DNA of 64,000 bases, taken from NCBI GenBank assembly GCA_035518635.1, contig DATIXI010000046.1:1-64000 (forward strand), read 5' to 3'. Under the pieces are notes generated by a model. It ran no database searches and was not told the DNA's origin. It worked only from the letters and a program-made list of their open reading frames with translations. The position numbers and the translations under genes are program-made. Below, one piece after another: positions 16,631 through 24,863 of this stretch (positions are counted from its first letter, which is position 1; each line of letters opens with the position of its first letter). Source of the stretch: AC-32 sp035518635 (GTDB lineage: Bacteria > Actinomycetota > Thermoleophilia > Gaiellales > Gaiellaceae).

Positions 16631-17428
16631 TTGAGCTCGTTCTGGTCGCGGATCCTCGTGGCGGTGGTCGGCCTCCCGGTCGTCCTCTACCTCGTCTGGC
16701 TCGGAGGCTGGTGGATCTTCGCCCTTGCAGTGGTCGTGGCGGTGGTCGCGCTCCACGAGTTCTTCTGGATCGCCCGGCCCCTGCGGCCGCTTGTGCTCGC
16801 CGGCTACACCGGCGCGGTGCTGGCGCTCGTCGGCGCCTGGCGCGGCGGGCCGGCCTGGATGGTGGGTGGCTTCCTCGCCACGTTCGCGCTCGCGTTTCTC
16901 CTCAAGGGCGTCTCGCAGACGGAGCAGTCGGTCACCGTCGCCGTGGGCACGACGGTCCTCGGCGCCGGGTGGGTGGGGCTCGGCCTGTCGTACCTCATCC
17001 TCCTGCGGGCGATCGAGCCGACCGACGACGGCCGCCTGGCGATCTTCACCGTCCTGATCGCGGTGTTCGCGGCGGACACGGTCGCGTACGGCGCCGGTCG
17101 CCTGATCGGCAGGCACCGCCTAGCGCCGGTGATCTCGCCGGGGAAGACGTGGGAGGGCCTGATCGCGGGGACGATCGTCGCCGTCCTCGTGCCGTTCTTC
17201 GCGATGTATCGCTCCGATTTCATGGACATCGGGCAGTCGCTGGCGCTCGGCGCCGTGATCGCCGTCTCGGCTCCGATCGGCGATCTCTTCGAGTCCGCCA
17301 TCAAGCGGGACCTGGGCGTGAAGGACTCCGGGAAGCTGCTCCTCGGCCACGGCGGGATGCTCGACCGGATCGACGCCGTGCTCTTCGCCGGGGTCGCCTC
17401 CTACTACGCGATTCTGGCGTTGACCTGA
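16631..17428 (+). CDS. cdsA: Phosphatidate cytidylyltransferase
   Basis: 265 aa membrane enzyme forming CDP-diacylglycerol, with 6-8 hydrophobic segments. The C-terminal CDS signature FESAIKRDLGVKDSGKLLLG continues into HGGMLDRIDAVLF. Start TTG 16631, 8 nt after the uppS stop; an ATG at 16589 would overlap uppS by 35 nt and adds a non-conserved extension. Confidence 0.93.
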   Translation: MSSFWSRILVAVVGLPVVLYLVWLGGWWIFALAVVVAVVALHEFFWIARPLRPLVLAGYTGAVLALVGAWRGGPAWMVGGFLATFALAFLLKGVSQTEQSVTVAVGTTVLGAGWVGLGLSYLILLRAIEPTDDGRLAIFTVLIAVFAADTVAYGAGRLIGRHRLAPVISPGKTWEGLIAGTIVAVLVPFFAMYRSDFMDIGQSLALGAVIAVSAPIGDLFESAIKRDLGVKDSGKLLLGHGGMLDRIDAVLFAGVASYYAILALT

Positions 17429-17448
17429 CGGCGATCCCAGGGGGCTAG

Positions 17449-17469
17449 CCAGTCGTACACTTCGACTGG
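17449..17469 (+). promoter_or_regulatory. Inverted repeat over the dxr minus-10 box
   Basis: CCAGTCG-TACACTT-CGACTGG is a perfect 7-bp inverted repeat with a 7-nt centre. The centre contains the minus-10-like TACACT (17456-17461), and the repeat abuts the dxr ATG at 17470. It looks like an operator that would block a near-leaderless promoter, or a hairpin occluding the start. Confidence 0.5.
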
Positions 17470-18531
17470 ATGAGACGCGTCGCCCTGCTCGGCGCAACGG
17501 GCTCGATCGGCCGCCAGGCCGTCGAGATCGTGGAGGCGCGCCCTGACCTGGAGCTCGTCGCCGCTGCCTCCGGCTCGCAGCCGCTCGACGGGCTGGCGCC
17601 GCTGACCCAGGTCGGCGGCGACCTGACCGAGCTGCTGGAGCGGTCGCAGCCCGACGTCGTCCTCAACGCGGTCGTCGGCTTCGCCGGCCTTCCCGCGACG
17701 CTCTGGGCGCTCGAGCGCGGCGTCACGCTCGCGCTCGCCAACAAAGAGAGCCTGGTCGCCGCCGGCGAGCTGGCCCTCGCCGCGAAGCGGCGGGGAGGAG
17801 GACTGATGCTCCCCGTGGACAGCGAGCACTCGGCCGTCTTCCAGTGCCTCGAGGGCCGCGGCCCCGAGCAGGTCGATTCCCTCGTCATCACCGGGTCGGG
17901 CGGCCCCTTCCGCGGCCGCAGCCGAGACGAGCTCGAGGACGTGATCCTCGAGGAGGCCCTTGCCCACCCCACGTGGAACATGGGCCCCAAGATCACCGTC
18001 GACTCGTCCACGCTGGCCAACAAGGGGCTCGAGCTGATCGAGGCGCACTTCCTGTTCGATCTGCCGTACGAGCGCATCGAGGTCGTGCTCCAGCCGACCT
18101 CGGTCGTCCACGCGCTCGTTCGCTTCCGCGACGGCGCCTCGCTCGCGCACCTGGGCTACCCGGACATGCGCGTCCCGATCTCGTTCGCGCTCACCTACCC
18201 GGAACGGGCCGCCACTCCCGTTCCCGCTCTCGATTTCTCGCAGGGGCTCGTGCTGGCGTTCGAGCCGCCCGACCTCGAGACGTTCCCGCTGCTGGCGCTG
18301 GCCCGGGAGGCCGGCGAGAAGGGCGGCACGCACCCCTGCGCGTTCAACGCCGCCAACGAGGTCGCCGTGGCGGCGTTCCTCGACGGGAAGCTCCCGTTTC
18401 TCGGAATCGCCGCGACCGTCGAGGAGACCCTGGCCGAGGTGGACGGCGCCCCGGCGCGCGACCTCGACGATCTGCTGGAGGCGGACGCTGCTGCTCGCCG
18501 GCTCGCGGAGCGAGGTCTTCCGGTCGCATGA
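17470..18531 (+). CDS. dxr: 1-deoxy-D-xylulose 5-phosphate reductoisomerase
   Basis: 353 aa NADPH-dependent enzyme of the MEP pathway (DXP to MEP), a little shorter than the usual 380-400. NADPH-binding VALLGATGSIGRQA is at 4-17, followed by ANKESLVAAGE, the metal/substrate loop LPVDSEHSAVFQCL, TGSGGPFR, HPTWNMGPKITVDSSTLANK (176-195) and FNAANEVAVAAFL. rseP starts within its stop codon. ispG, another MEP gene, follows rseP. Confidence 0.96.
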   Translation: MRRVALLGATGSIGRQAVEIVEARPDLELVAAASGSQPLDGLAPLTQVGGDLTELLERSQPDVVLNAVVGFAGLPATLWALERGVTLALANKESLVAAGELALAAKRRGGGLMLPVDSEHSAVFQCLEGRGPEQVDSLVITGSGGPFRGRSRDELEDVILEEALAHPTWNMGPKITVDSSTLANKGLELIEAHFLFDLPYERIEVVLQPTSVVHALVRFRDGASLAHLGYPDMRVPISFALTYPERAATPVPALDFSQGLVLAFEPPDLETFPLLALAREAGEKGGTHPCAFNAANEVAVAAFLDGKLPFLGIAATVEETLAEVDGAPARDLDDLLEADAAARRLAERGLPVA

Positions 18532-19760
18532 CGATCCTCGTCGCCATCGCGGGCCTCGCCTTCCTCATCCTCATCCACGAAGCGGGACACTTCTTCACGG
18601 CTCTCGCGGTCGGGATGCGGCCGCGCCGGTTCTACATCGGCTTCCCGCCTGCGCTCGTGAAGAAGATGCACAAGGGCGTGGAGTACGGGATCGGGGTCGT
18701 CCCGCTCGGCGGCTACGTGAAGATCCCGGGCATGCACCGTCCGGCCGCGTCGGACATGGACGTGCACTTCAGCCCCGCCCTCCACGAGGAGCCGCGCCTG
18801 CTGCCGGCGGTGGAGCGCGTCAAACGGCCGCTGGCAGAGAGCGACTTCGACTCCGCCCGCGTCGCGCTCGAGGGGCTCGCGGGCGCCATCGAGGCGGTGC
18901 CGCTTTCTGCCGGAGCCAAGCGCTCCGCGGAGCGCGGCGTCACCGAGCTCGCGGACGCGCTCGGCGCAGACTCGTACTGGCGGCAGCGAACGTGGAAGAG
19001 ACTCGTCGTGATCGGTGCGGGCCCGGCCGCGAACCTGATCTTCGCGGTCCTGCTGCTGGCGCTCGTCTACATGATCGGGATCCCCTCGGTCGCCTCGCGC
19101 CAGGTCCAGAGCGTGGAGCCGAACACGCCGGCCGCGCAGGCCGGGCTCAGGCCCGGGGACACGATCGTCGCGATCAATCGGCTCAGGACCACGAAGTTCG
19201 ACGACGTCCGCACCGCGATCCAGAACAGCAAGGGCCAGCCCCTCGTGGTCGCGGTGAATCGCGGGCGGAACCCGTACATGGAGCTGAAGGCCGTCAGGCC
19301 GGTGAAGCGCTCCGGGGTCTACATCCTGGGCTTCCGGCCGACGGTGATCCGGTACAAGCACTACGGCCCGGTCTCGGCATTTCGGCTGGCGGGCGGCGAC
19401 ACCTGGGCGGTGACGAAGGCGATGGGCAACTGGCTCACCCACGTCACGTCTCCGCAGAACCGGAAGGAGATCTCGACCCCGGTCGGGATCGTGCGCACCT
19501 CCAGCGAGGCCGTCCAGAGCGGGTTCCGCGACTACCTCGCGATCCTCGCGCTGATCAGCCTCTCGCTCGCGCTCCTGAACCTGCTCCCGCTGCTGCCGCT
19601 CGACGGCGGGCACATCGCGTTCTCGCTGATCGAGGGCCTCCGGGGCAAGGCGGTCAGCCGCGTCGTCTACGAACGCGTCTCGATGATCGGAATCGCGCTG
19701 ATCCTCTTCATCTACGTGATCGGGATCACCAACGACATCGGGAACATCAGAGGCGGTTGA
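18528..19760 (+). CDS. rseP: RseP/RIP-type site-2 metalloprotease with a central insertion
   Basis: 410 aa M50B intramembrane protease. The zinc motif LIHEAGHFFTALAVGMR lies in the first membrane helix, a PDZ domain at about 200-265 begins VQSVEPNTPAAQAGLRPGDT, and LLPLLPLDGGHIAF supplies the third zinc ligand. Between KIPGM and the second membrane segment (WKRLVVIGAGPAANL) there are about 75 extra residues, mostly helical and charged, compared with ordinary family members. The ATG at 18528 overlaps the dxr stop by 4 nt. Targets would be anti-sigma factors or signal peptides. Confidence 0.92.
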   Translation: MTILVAIAGLAFLILIHEAGHFFTALAVGMRPRRFYIGFPPALVKKMHKGVEYGIGVVPLGGYVKIPGMHRPAASDMDVHFSPALHEEPRLLPAVERVKRPLAESDFDSARVALEGLAGAIEAVPLSAGAKRSAERGVTELADALGADSYWRQRTWKRLVVIGAGPAANLIFAVLLLALVYMIGIPSVASRQVQSVEPNTPAAQAGLRPGDTIVAINRLRTTKFDDVRTAIQNSKGQPLVVAVNRGRNPYMELKAVRPVKRSGVYILGFRPTVIRYKHYGPVSAFRLAGGDTWAVTKAMGNWLTHVTSPQNRKEISTPVGIVRTSSEAVQSGFRDYLAILALISLSLALLNLLPLLPLDGGHIAFSLIEGLRGKAVSRVVYERVSMIGIALILFIYVIGITNDIGNIRGG

Positions 19761-19771
19761 TCCTGCTTCAC

Positions 19772-19777
19772 TAGACT
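19772..19777 (+). promoter_or_regulatory. Minus-10 box of a leaderless promoter (ispG)
   Basis: TAGACT lies 6 nt before the GTG at 19784, placing transcription start on the start codon. Confidence 0.55.
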
Positions 19778-19783
19778 CATCGC

Positions 19784-20917
19784 GTGGCCAGCGAGCGGGG
19801 GATTCGCGTAGGAAACGTCTCGATCGGCGGCGGTGCGCCCGTCGTCGTCCAGTCGATGACGCTGACCAAGACGCACGACGTTGAGGCGACGACTGCCCAG
19901 ATCGCCGCGCTCGCGTCGGCCGGCTGCGAGGTGGTGCGCGTCGCAGTCCCGAAGACCGAGGACGCGGACGCACTGCCGAAGATCGTCCGGCTCTCGCCGA
20001 TCCCCGTGATCGCGGACATCCACTTCAACGCGAGCCTTGCCCTGCGCGCGATCGACGGAGGCGTCGCGGCCGTGCGGATCAACCCCGGGAATATCGGCGG
20101 CTCCGACAAGGTCGCGGAGGTCGTGCGCGCCGCCAAGCGGGCCGGTATCCCGATGCGGATCGGTGCCAACTCCGGCTCGCTGCCCAAGCACCTGGCGGAC
20201 GTCGCCCAGCGCGACCAGGCCGAGGCGCTGGTCGAGGCGGCGCTCGAGGAGGTGCGGCTGCTCGAGAGCCTCGACTTCCGCGAGTTCAAGATCTCCGTCA
20301 AGTCGAGCCACGTGCCGACCATGATCAGGGCCTACCGGATGCTCTCCGAGAAGGTGCCGTACCCGCTCCATCTGGGCGTGACGGAGGCGGGGACGCCGTA
20401 CTCCGGCTCGATCAAGAGCGCAGTCGGCATGGGCGCGCTGCTCGTCGACGGGATCGGCGACACGATCCGCGTCTCGCTCACGGCCGACCCGGTCGAGGAG
20501 GTGCGCGCCGGCTTCGAGATCCTGAAGGCGCTCGGGCTGCGGGAGCGCGGCCCGATCATGATCGCCTGCCCCTCGTGCGGGCGGGACAACGTCGGGGTAC
20601 AGACGCTCGCGGAGGCGGTGGAGGAGCGCCTGCAGGCGTACGGTCAGCACTTCGAGGTCGCCGTGCTCGGCTGCGCGGTCAACGGCCCGGGCGAGGCGGG
20701 CGACGCCGACTTCGGGATCGCCGGCGGCCGCGACGTCGGCTTCATCTACGCCCACGGCCGCGTGCTCAAGAAGGTCTCGTCCGACATCCTGATCGACGAG
20801 CTCTTCCACGAGATCGACGCCTGGATCGCCGACGGGATGCACCGGCCGAAGCGTCTGAAGATGGCCAAGCCGGCCGCGCTCGCGATGGCCGAGGCGTCGC
20901 TGATCCCGGTCGAGTAG
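19784..20917 (+). CDS. ispG: 4-hydroxy-3-methylbut-2-enyl diphosphate synthase
   Basis: 377 aa [4Fe-4S] enzyme of the MEP pathway. The N-terminal TIM barrel starts VVVQSMTLTKTHDVEAT. Cluster cysteines are Cys262 and Cys265 (IACPSCGRD) and Cys297 (LGCAVNGPGEA). The GTG start has no Shine-Dalgarno sequence and probably a leaderless mRNA. It lies between rseP and proS. Confidence 0.97.
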   Translation: MASERGIRVGNVSIGGGAPVVVQSMTLTKTHDVEATTAQIAALASAGCEVVRVAVPKTEDADALPKIVRLSPIPVIADIHFNASLALRAIDGGVAAVRINPGNIGGSDKVAEVVRAAKRAGIPMRIGANSGSLPKHLADVAQRDQAEALVEAALEEVRLLESLDFREFKISVKSSHVPTMIRAYRMLSEKVPYPLHLGVTEAGTPYSGSIKSAVGMGALLVDGIGDTIRVSLTADPVEEVRAGFEILKALGLRERGPIMIACPSCGRDNVGVQTLAEAVEERLQAYGQHFEVAVLGCAVNGPGEAGDADFGIAGGRDVGFIYAHGRVLKKVSSDILIDELFHEIDAWIADGMHRPKRLKMAKPAALAMAEASLIPVE

Positions 20918-20941
20918 CACGCGCGACGGCCGAGCGTTCTT

Positions 20942-20947
20942 TATTCT
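20942..20947 (+). promoter_or_regulatory. Minus-10 box of a leaderless promoter (proS)
   Basis: TATTCT with 6 nt to the GTG at 20954. It sits in a short AT-rich patch in an otherwise GC-rich region. Confidence 0.6.
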
Positions 20948-20953
20948 GAAAAC

Positions 20954-22612
20954 GTGATCGCTCGGGCGTCGCAGCTCTTCCTGCCGACCCTGCGCGACGA
21001 CCCCGCGGAGGCCGAGGCCGCATCGCACAAGCTGCTCGTCCGCGGCGGCTTCATCCGCCAGGTGAGCGCCGGCCTCTGGACCTACCTGCCGCTCGGGTGG
21101 CGCGTCCACGAGAAGGTCGTCCAGATCATCCGCGAGGAGATGAACGCGATCGGGGGCCAGGAGATGCTCGCGCCGGTGCTGACCCCGGCCGAGCTCTGGC
21201 AGCAGTCGGGTCGCTACAGGGTCAGCGTCCTCTTCAGGCTCCAGGACGGAGCGGGGCGCCCGTTCCTGCTCCCGATGAGCCACGAGGAGACGATGTCCTT
21301 CCACGCGCTGGAGCTGCAGTCGTACAGGCAGCTGCCGCAGATCTGGTACCACTTTCAGACGAAGGATCGCGACGAGCCGCGACCACGGGGGGGCCTGCTA
21401 CGAGTTCGCGAGTTCATCATGAAGGACTCGTATTCGTTCGACCGCGACGCGGCCGGTCTCGACGAGAGCTTCCGCAAGCACTCGGAGGCCTACCACCGGA
21501 TCTTCGAGCGGTGTGGCCTCGAGGCGGTCGAGGTGCAGGCGGAGAGCGGCGAGATGGGCGGGAACGAGTCGAACGACTTCCTTGCGCCCGCGGCATCGGG
21601 CGAGAACACGCTCGTGCGGTGCGAGAACGGCGACTACGCGGCCGACCTCGAGATCGCAGGCGGGATCCCCTCCGCCCCCGACTTTCCCGACCCGCTCCTG
21701 GCGCCGGAGCCGGTCGAGACGCCCGGGCAGCGGACGATTGAGGGCGTGTCGGAGTTCCTGGGCATCGACGAGCGGGCGACGGCGAAGGCGATGCCGGTAG
21801 TGACGGACAGCAAGCTCGTCCTGGCGCTCGTCAGGGGCGACGACCGCCTCAACGAGATGAAGCTCCTGGCGGCGTTGGGACAGGGGTTCCGCCCGGCCCA
21901 GCCAGACGAGATTCGTGAGAAGTTCGGAGCGGACGGCGGCTCGATCGGTCCCGTCGGAGTCGGGGTCGAGATCGTCGCCGACGAGGCGCTCAGGGAAGGC
22001 CAGTTCGTCGTCGGGGCCAACCGCGACGACTGGCACCTGCGCGGCGTTCAGGCCGGCCGCGACTTCGAGCCGCGCTTCGCCGACCTGCGCGAGGTTCGCG
22101 AAGGGGACACGTGCCCGCGGTGCGGCGGCAAGCTGCGCCTGCAGGTGGCGATCGAGGTCGGGCACATCTTCAAGCTCGAGACGTTCTACTCGGACTCGTT
22201 CCACGCCAACTACCTCGACGAGGACGGCCAGGAGCGGCCGCTCGTGATGGGCAGCTACGGGATCGGACCGGGCCGCGTGATGGCGGCCGCGGTCGAGCAG
22301 CACCACGACGAGCGCGGTGTCGCGTGGCCGAGGTCGATCGCCCCGTACGATGTGCATGTGGTCGCTCTCCCCGGCGTCGAGGAGCAAGCCGCTCGCGCGG
22401 CAGAGATCCTGTCGGCGGGAGGCGCGGACGTGCTACTCGACGACCGTGACCAGCGTGCGGGCGAGAAATTCGCCGACGCCGACCTGATCGGCTGCCCGGT
22501 GCGGGTCACGGTCGGGAAGAAGACCGCCGAGGACGGTGCAGTCGACGTCCGGGACCGCGAGAGCGGGGAGGAGAGGCGTGTCCCGATCGACGAGCTCGGG
22601 GGCGTCGTCTGA
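20954..22612 (+). CDS. proS: Prolyl-tRNA synthetase, bacterial type with editing domain
   Basis: 552 aa class II synthetase. The catalytic core has QVSAGLWTYLPLGWRV, LPMSHEETMSFH (motif 2 region) and DEPRPRGGLLRVREFIMKD. The inserted cis-editing domain spans about 235-385 (MPVVTDSKLVLALVRGDD). Motif 3 GSYGIGPGRVMAA and the C-terminal anticodon-binding domain (YDVHVVALPG...DRDQRAGEKFADADLIG) are complete. The gene directly downstream starts in its stop codon. The window also carries tRNA-Pro(GGG) 1.4 kb downstream. Confidence 0.97.
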   Translation: MIARASQLFLPTLRDDPAEAEAASHKLLVRGGFIRQVSAGLWTYLPLGWRVHEKVVQIIREEMNAIGGQEMLAPVLTPAELWQQSGRYRVSVLFRLQDGAGRPFLLPMSHEETMSFHALELQSYRQLPQIWYHFQTKDRDEPRPRGGLLRVREFIMKDSYSFDRDAAGLDESFRKHSEAYHRIFERCGLEAVEVQAESGEMGGNESNDFLAPAASGENTLVRCENGDYAADLEIAGGIPSAPDFPDPLLAPEPVETPGQRTIEGVSEFLGIDERATAKAMPVVTDSKLVLALVRGDDRLNEMKLLAALGQGFRPAQPDEIREKFGADGGSIGPVGVGVEIVADEALREGQFVVGANRDDWHLRGVQAGRDFEPRFADLREVREGDTCPRCGGKLRLQVAIEVGHIFKLETFYSDSFHANYLDEDGQERPLVMGSYGIGPGRVMAAAVEQHHDERGVAWPRSIAPYDVHVVALPGVEEQAARAAEILSAGGADVLLDDRDQRAGEKFADADLIGCPVRVTVGKKTAEDGAVDVRDRESGEERRVPIDELGGVV

Positions 22613-22911
22613 TGAGCCGGCGCCGCAAGTTCAGCGAGGAGCCGTTCGGCCCGACGATCGAGCGGCTGATGGGTGAGCTGGGCGTCACCTACCGCGCGCT
22701 CGCCGACAAGACGAAGCTCTCGGCCGGGTACCTGAACCACCTCGTCCACGGAAACCGCCCGGTTCCTTCGGACAAGGTCGTCCGCCAGCTGGCGAAGGCG
22801 CTCGGCGTCGAGCCCGAGCACTTCGTGGAGTATCGCCTGCGGGTGATCACGCGGAAGCTCGAGCAGATGCCGGCCCTGATCGACCGGCTCTACCGCCGCC
22901 TCGAAGGCTGA
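22612..22911 (+). CDS. XRE-type helix-turn-helix protein
   Basis: 99 aa. A Cro/C1-type helix-turn-helix covers about 15-65, with YRALADKTKLSAGYLNHLVHG as its recognition unit. A short helical tail (VITRKLEQMPALIDRLYRRL) probably dimerises. The ATG overlaps the proS stop by 1 nt, so its level follows proS. Target unknown. Confidence 0.8.
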   Translation: MSRRRKFSEEPFGPTIERLMGELGVTYRALADKTKLSAGYLNHLVHGNRPVPSDKVVRQLAKALGVEPEHFVEYRLRVITRKLEQMPALIDRLYRRLEG

Positions 22912-22918
22912 GCCGCCG

Positions 22919-23287
22919 CTAGGCGACGAGCTCGACGCGCGCGCCGGGGTGCAGGGACTCCCACACCCGCAGGTACGCCTCGACCTCCATCCGCGTCCAG
23001 GTCTCCTGGGCGCTGCGGCCCACGTCGGGCAGGTCGGCGCCTGACCCCTCGCGACAGTCGTGGCAGCGCGTCGACCCCAGCCGGAAGAGCACGCGCTCGA
23101 TCGGCTCGCCGCAGCGGAAGCAGCGACCGTCCTGCACTCGCTGCACGGCGGTGTCCGGATCGACCGGGTGGCCCAACCCGACGCCGACGCTCGTCGGCCC
23201 GAGATGGAGCACCTCGCACTGGCAGCGCCGCAGGAACGCGACGAGCTTCGGCGTCAGCGACGGATCGTCGAGTTTGAGTCGCACCAT
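22919..23287 (-). CDS. Zinc-ribbon hypothetical protein
   Basis: 122 aa, not recognised. The N-terminal half is a small alpha/beta segment (LVAFLRRCQCEVLHLG). The centre has two Cys pairs, CFRCGEP and CHDCREG, 17 residues apart, which would make a zinc ribbon. It converges on the helix-turn-helix gene with 7 nt between stops. It lies downstream of the receiver-domain gene on the same strand. Confidence 0.6.
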   Translation of the reverse strand: MVRLKLDDPSLTPKLVAFLRRCQCEVLHLGPTSVGVGLGHPVDPDTAVQRVQDGRCFRCGEPIERVLFRLGSTRCHDCREGSGADLPDVGRSAQETWTRMEVEAYLRVWESLHPGARVELVA

Positions 23288-23364
23288 GCCGCAGAGCCTC
23301 CCGCGCTGAGTGTGACCCCGGCGAGGACGTTTGTAACCACCGAGAAGGTCAGGATCTCCTCAAC

Positions 23365-23421
23365 ATCTCCACAGGCTGTGGATCAACCCGTTCATGGTGC
23401 GTTTCCACCCCGTTACCCACA
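23365..23421. promoter_or_regulatory. DnaA-box-like / palindromic patch
   Basis: The perfect palindrome CCACAG-G-CTGTGG (23369-23381) lies within three near matches to the DnaA box TTATCCACA: ATCTCCACA (23365-23373), TGTGGATCA on the other strand (23377-23385) and TTACCCACA (23413-23421). The patch lies in the 141-bp gap between the receiver gene and the zinc-ribbon gene. Confidence 0.35.
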
Positions 23422-23428
23422 GAGGGCG

Positions 23429-23860
23429 CTAGCGGAGGCCGCGGGATGCCGCAGGGCCCATCCGGTCCAGAAGTCGTACCGCGAGTTGAATCGTGTCGAG
23501 GAACTCGTTCGGAGAGGACGGCGTTCCGAGCACGGCGGAGGCCCCGGCGACGTGCGCCTCCACGGTGTCGAGCTCGTGCAAGCCCGAGCTCCTGAGCAGG
23601 AGCACTTGCGGCGCCGGCTCAGCCTCGCAGATCTGCTTCACGGCTTCCGTCCCGCTCTGTTCGGGCAGCTCCGAGTCGATCAGGACGACATCGGGGGAGC
23701 GCTCGGACGCCAGCTCGACGGCCTCCTCGCCGTCGGCCGCCTCGCCGACGATCTCGAAACGCCGGTCGGGGACGAGGAGTGACTCGAGCGCTTCGATGAA
23801 TTGTCGGCGATCACCCGCAAGCAAGATGCGGATGGGCGTCTCGGGGGCGGCACCCGGCAC
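23429..23860 (-). CDS. Stand-alone receiver-domain protein, partly degenerate
   Basis: 143 aa, a single CheY-like domain with no output domain. The phospho-acceptor is present (Asp62 in VVLIDSELPEQSG). The usual acidic pair is reduced to Gly16-Asp17 (LLAGDRRQF), and the conserved lysine of the beta5 loop is Thr113 (VLGTPSSPNEF). Phosphorylation-dependent switching may thus be weakened or altered. No histidine kinase lies nearby. Confidence 0.75.
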   Translation of the reverse strand: MPGAAPETPIRILLAGDRRQFIEALESLLVPDRRFEIVGEAADGEEAVELASERSPDVVLIDSELPEQSGTEAVKQICEAEPAPQVLLLRSSGLHELDTVEAHVAGASAVLGTPSSPNEFLDTIQLAVRLLDRMGPAASRGLR

Positions 23861-24006
23861 CCGGGAAGTATCTCGTACCCTTGCGGCCGCTGTGAAGCCC
23901 AGGGTTGCAGCCCTGTTGGCTGGTCGTCAGGACAGTGTCGACCCAACCCGTTCGCGGGAAATCGGCGCCGCGTTGCAGGAGCCAGGCCGTTTCCGACGCA
24001 GTTGGG

Positions 24007-24012
24007 TACAGT
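24007..24012 (+). promoter_or_regulatory. Minus-10 box of tRNA-Pro
   Basis: TACAGT ends 10 nt before the mature 5' end of the tRNA. No convincing minus-35 was seen. Confidence 0.4.
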
Positions 24013-24022
24013 GGTCGGTGGC

Positions 24023-24097
24023 CGGGGCGTGGCGCAGCCTGGTTAGCGCGCTAGTCTGGGGGACTAGAGGTCCCGAGTTCAAATCTCGGCGCCCCGA
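24023..24097 (+). tRNA. tRNA-Pro (anticodon GGG)
   Basis: 75-nt cloverleaf. Acceptor CGGGGCG pairs with CGCCCCG, D-stem GCGC/GCGC, anticodon stem CTAGT/ACTAG with loop CTGGGGG (anticodon GGG), T-stem CCGAG/CTCGG around TTCAAAT, discriminator A. CCA is not encoded and must be added, for which the fusion nucleotidyltransferase at 4.9-7.5 kb is the local candidate. Confidence 0.95.
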
Positions 24098-24102
24098 TAG
24101 AG

Positions 24103-24128
24103 AAAAGGCCCTGCTGAGAGGGCCTTTT
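24103..24128 (+). terminator. Rho-independent terminator of tRNA-Pro
   Basis: AAAAGGCCCT-GCTGAG-AGGGCCTTTT: perfect 10-bp stem, 6-nt loop and a T-run, starting 6 nt after the tRNA. Confidence 0.9.
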
Positions 24129-24179
24129 CGCGTGAGTAGGCTCCAACTCGGCTGGCAACTGGCTCGACGGCAGGCTCGC

Positions 24180-24740
24180 TCACCCGTGTGCTCGCCATTC
24201 GTCCTCCAAGATCGCGTAGACCAGCTCGCTCTGCCATTCGCCCTTCACGAACTCGTTCTCGACGAAGTGGGCCTCTCGACGCATGCCGAGCCGCTCGAGC
24301 AGCCGGGCGGAGGGCTCGTTGCGCGCCTCAAGCCGGCCGATTACGCGGTGGAGGCGCAGCTCTTCGAAGGCGAACCGCATCAACAAGCGCGCGGCCTCGG
24401 TTGCGTAGCCGTGACCCTGATGGTCGGGGTGGAAGATGAACCCGATCTCACCCTGGCGCTGCTCGGCGCTGAGTAGGGAGACGCTGCAGTCGCCGATCAC
24501 TTCAGATGTCGACTTGAGGACGACCGCGAAGCTGACGCCGTCCCCGTCCGTCTCGAGCCTGAATGGTGCCATCTTCCTCGCAAGCGCCTTGCGCACCTCA
24601 CCCTCACCGCGCGGCTCCCAGTAGAGGTAGCGCGCGACCTCGGGACGCGAATGCATTGCGTACAGAGCGCGGAAGTCGTCCTCGCCGAACGCGCGAAGCA
24701 GCAGCCGCCTACTCTCCAGAGCCGGCCTCATCCGAGACAT
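24180..24740 (-). CDS. GNAT family N-acetyltransferase (RimJ/RimL-like)
   Basis: 186 aa, full-length GNAT domain of the acetyltransf_3 type: start LESRRLLLRAF, acetyl-CoA loop FHPDHQGHGYATEAARLL (motif A, Q-x-x-G-x-A variant) and the C-terminal RNEPSARLLERLGMRREAHF. Similar proteins acetylate ribosomal protein N-termini, spermidine or antibiotics; the substrate cannot be told. It reads toward the tRNA terminator. Confidence 0.85.
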   Translation of the reverse strand: MSRMRPALESRRLLLRAFGEDDFRALYAMHSRPEVARYLYWEPRGEGEVRKALARKMAPFRLETDGDGVSFAVVLKSTSEVIGDCSVSLLSAEQRQGEIGFIFHPDHQGHGYATEAARLLMRFAFEELRLHRVIGRLEARNEPSARLLERLGMRREAHFVENEFVKGEWQSELVYAILEDEWRAHG

Positions 24741-24850
24741 GGGGAGGAAGACTACGAGGGCGCCTGGGTCGCAGCATCAGACTACGTCTTGGAAGCGTTT
24801 GCTATGACGGTCACCGACGACCCCGCTTTGCGCCGCTGCGGCTAGCGCCA

Positions 24851-24856
24851 TACTGT
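24851..24856 (+). promoter_or_regulatory. Minus-10 box of a leaderless promoter (second RidA)
   Basis: TACTGT with 7 nt to the GTG at 24864. Confidence 0.5.
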
Positions 24857-24863
24857 CCGCAAC

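Noticed and set aside
18195..19973. Long antisense open frames (for example 592 codons opposite dxr/rseP, 556 codons at 33579-35249, 621 codons at 43259-45124)
   Set aside because: They mirror well-identified genes, have Arg/Pro/Ala/His-rich composition typical of the complement of GC-rich coding DNA, and show no family resemblance.
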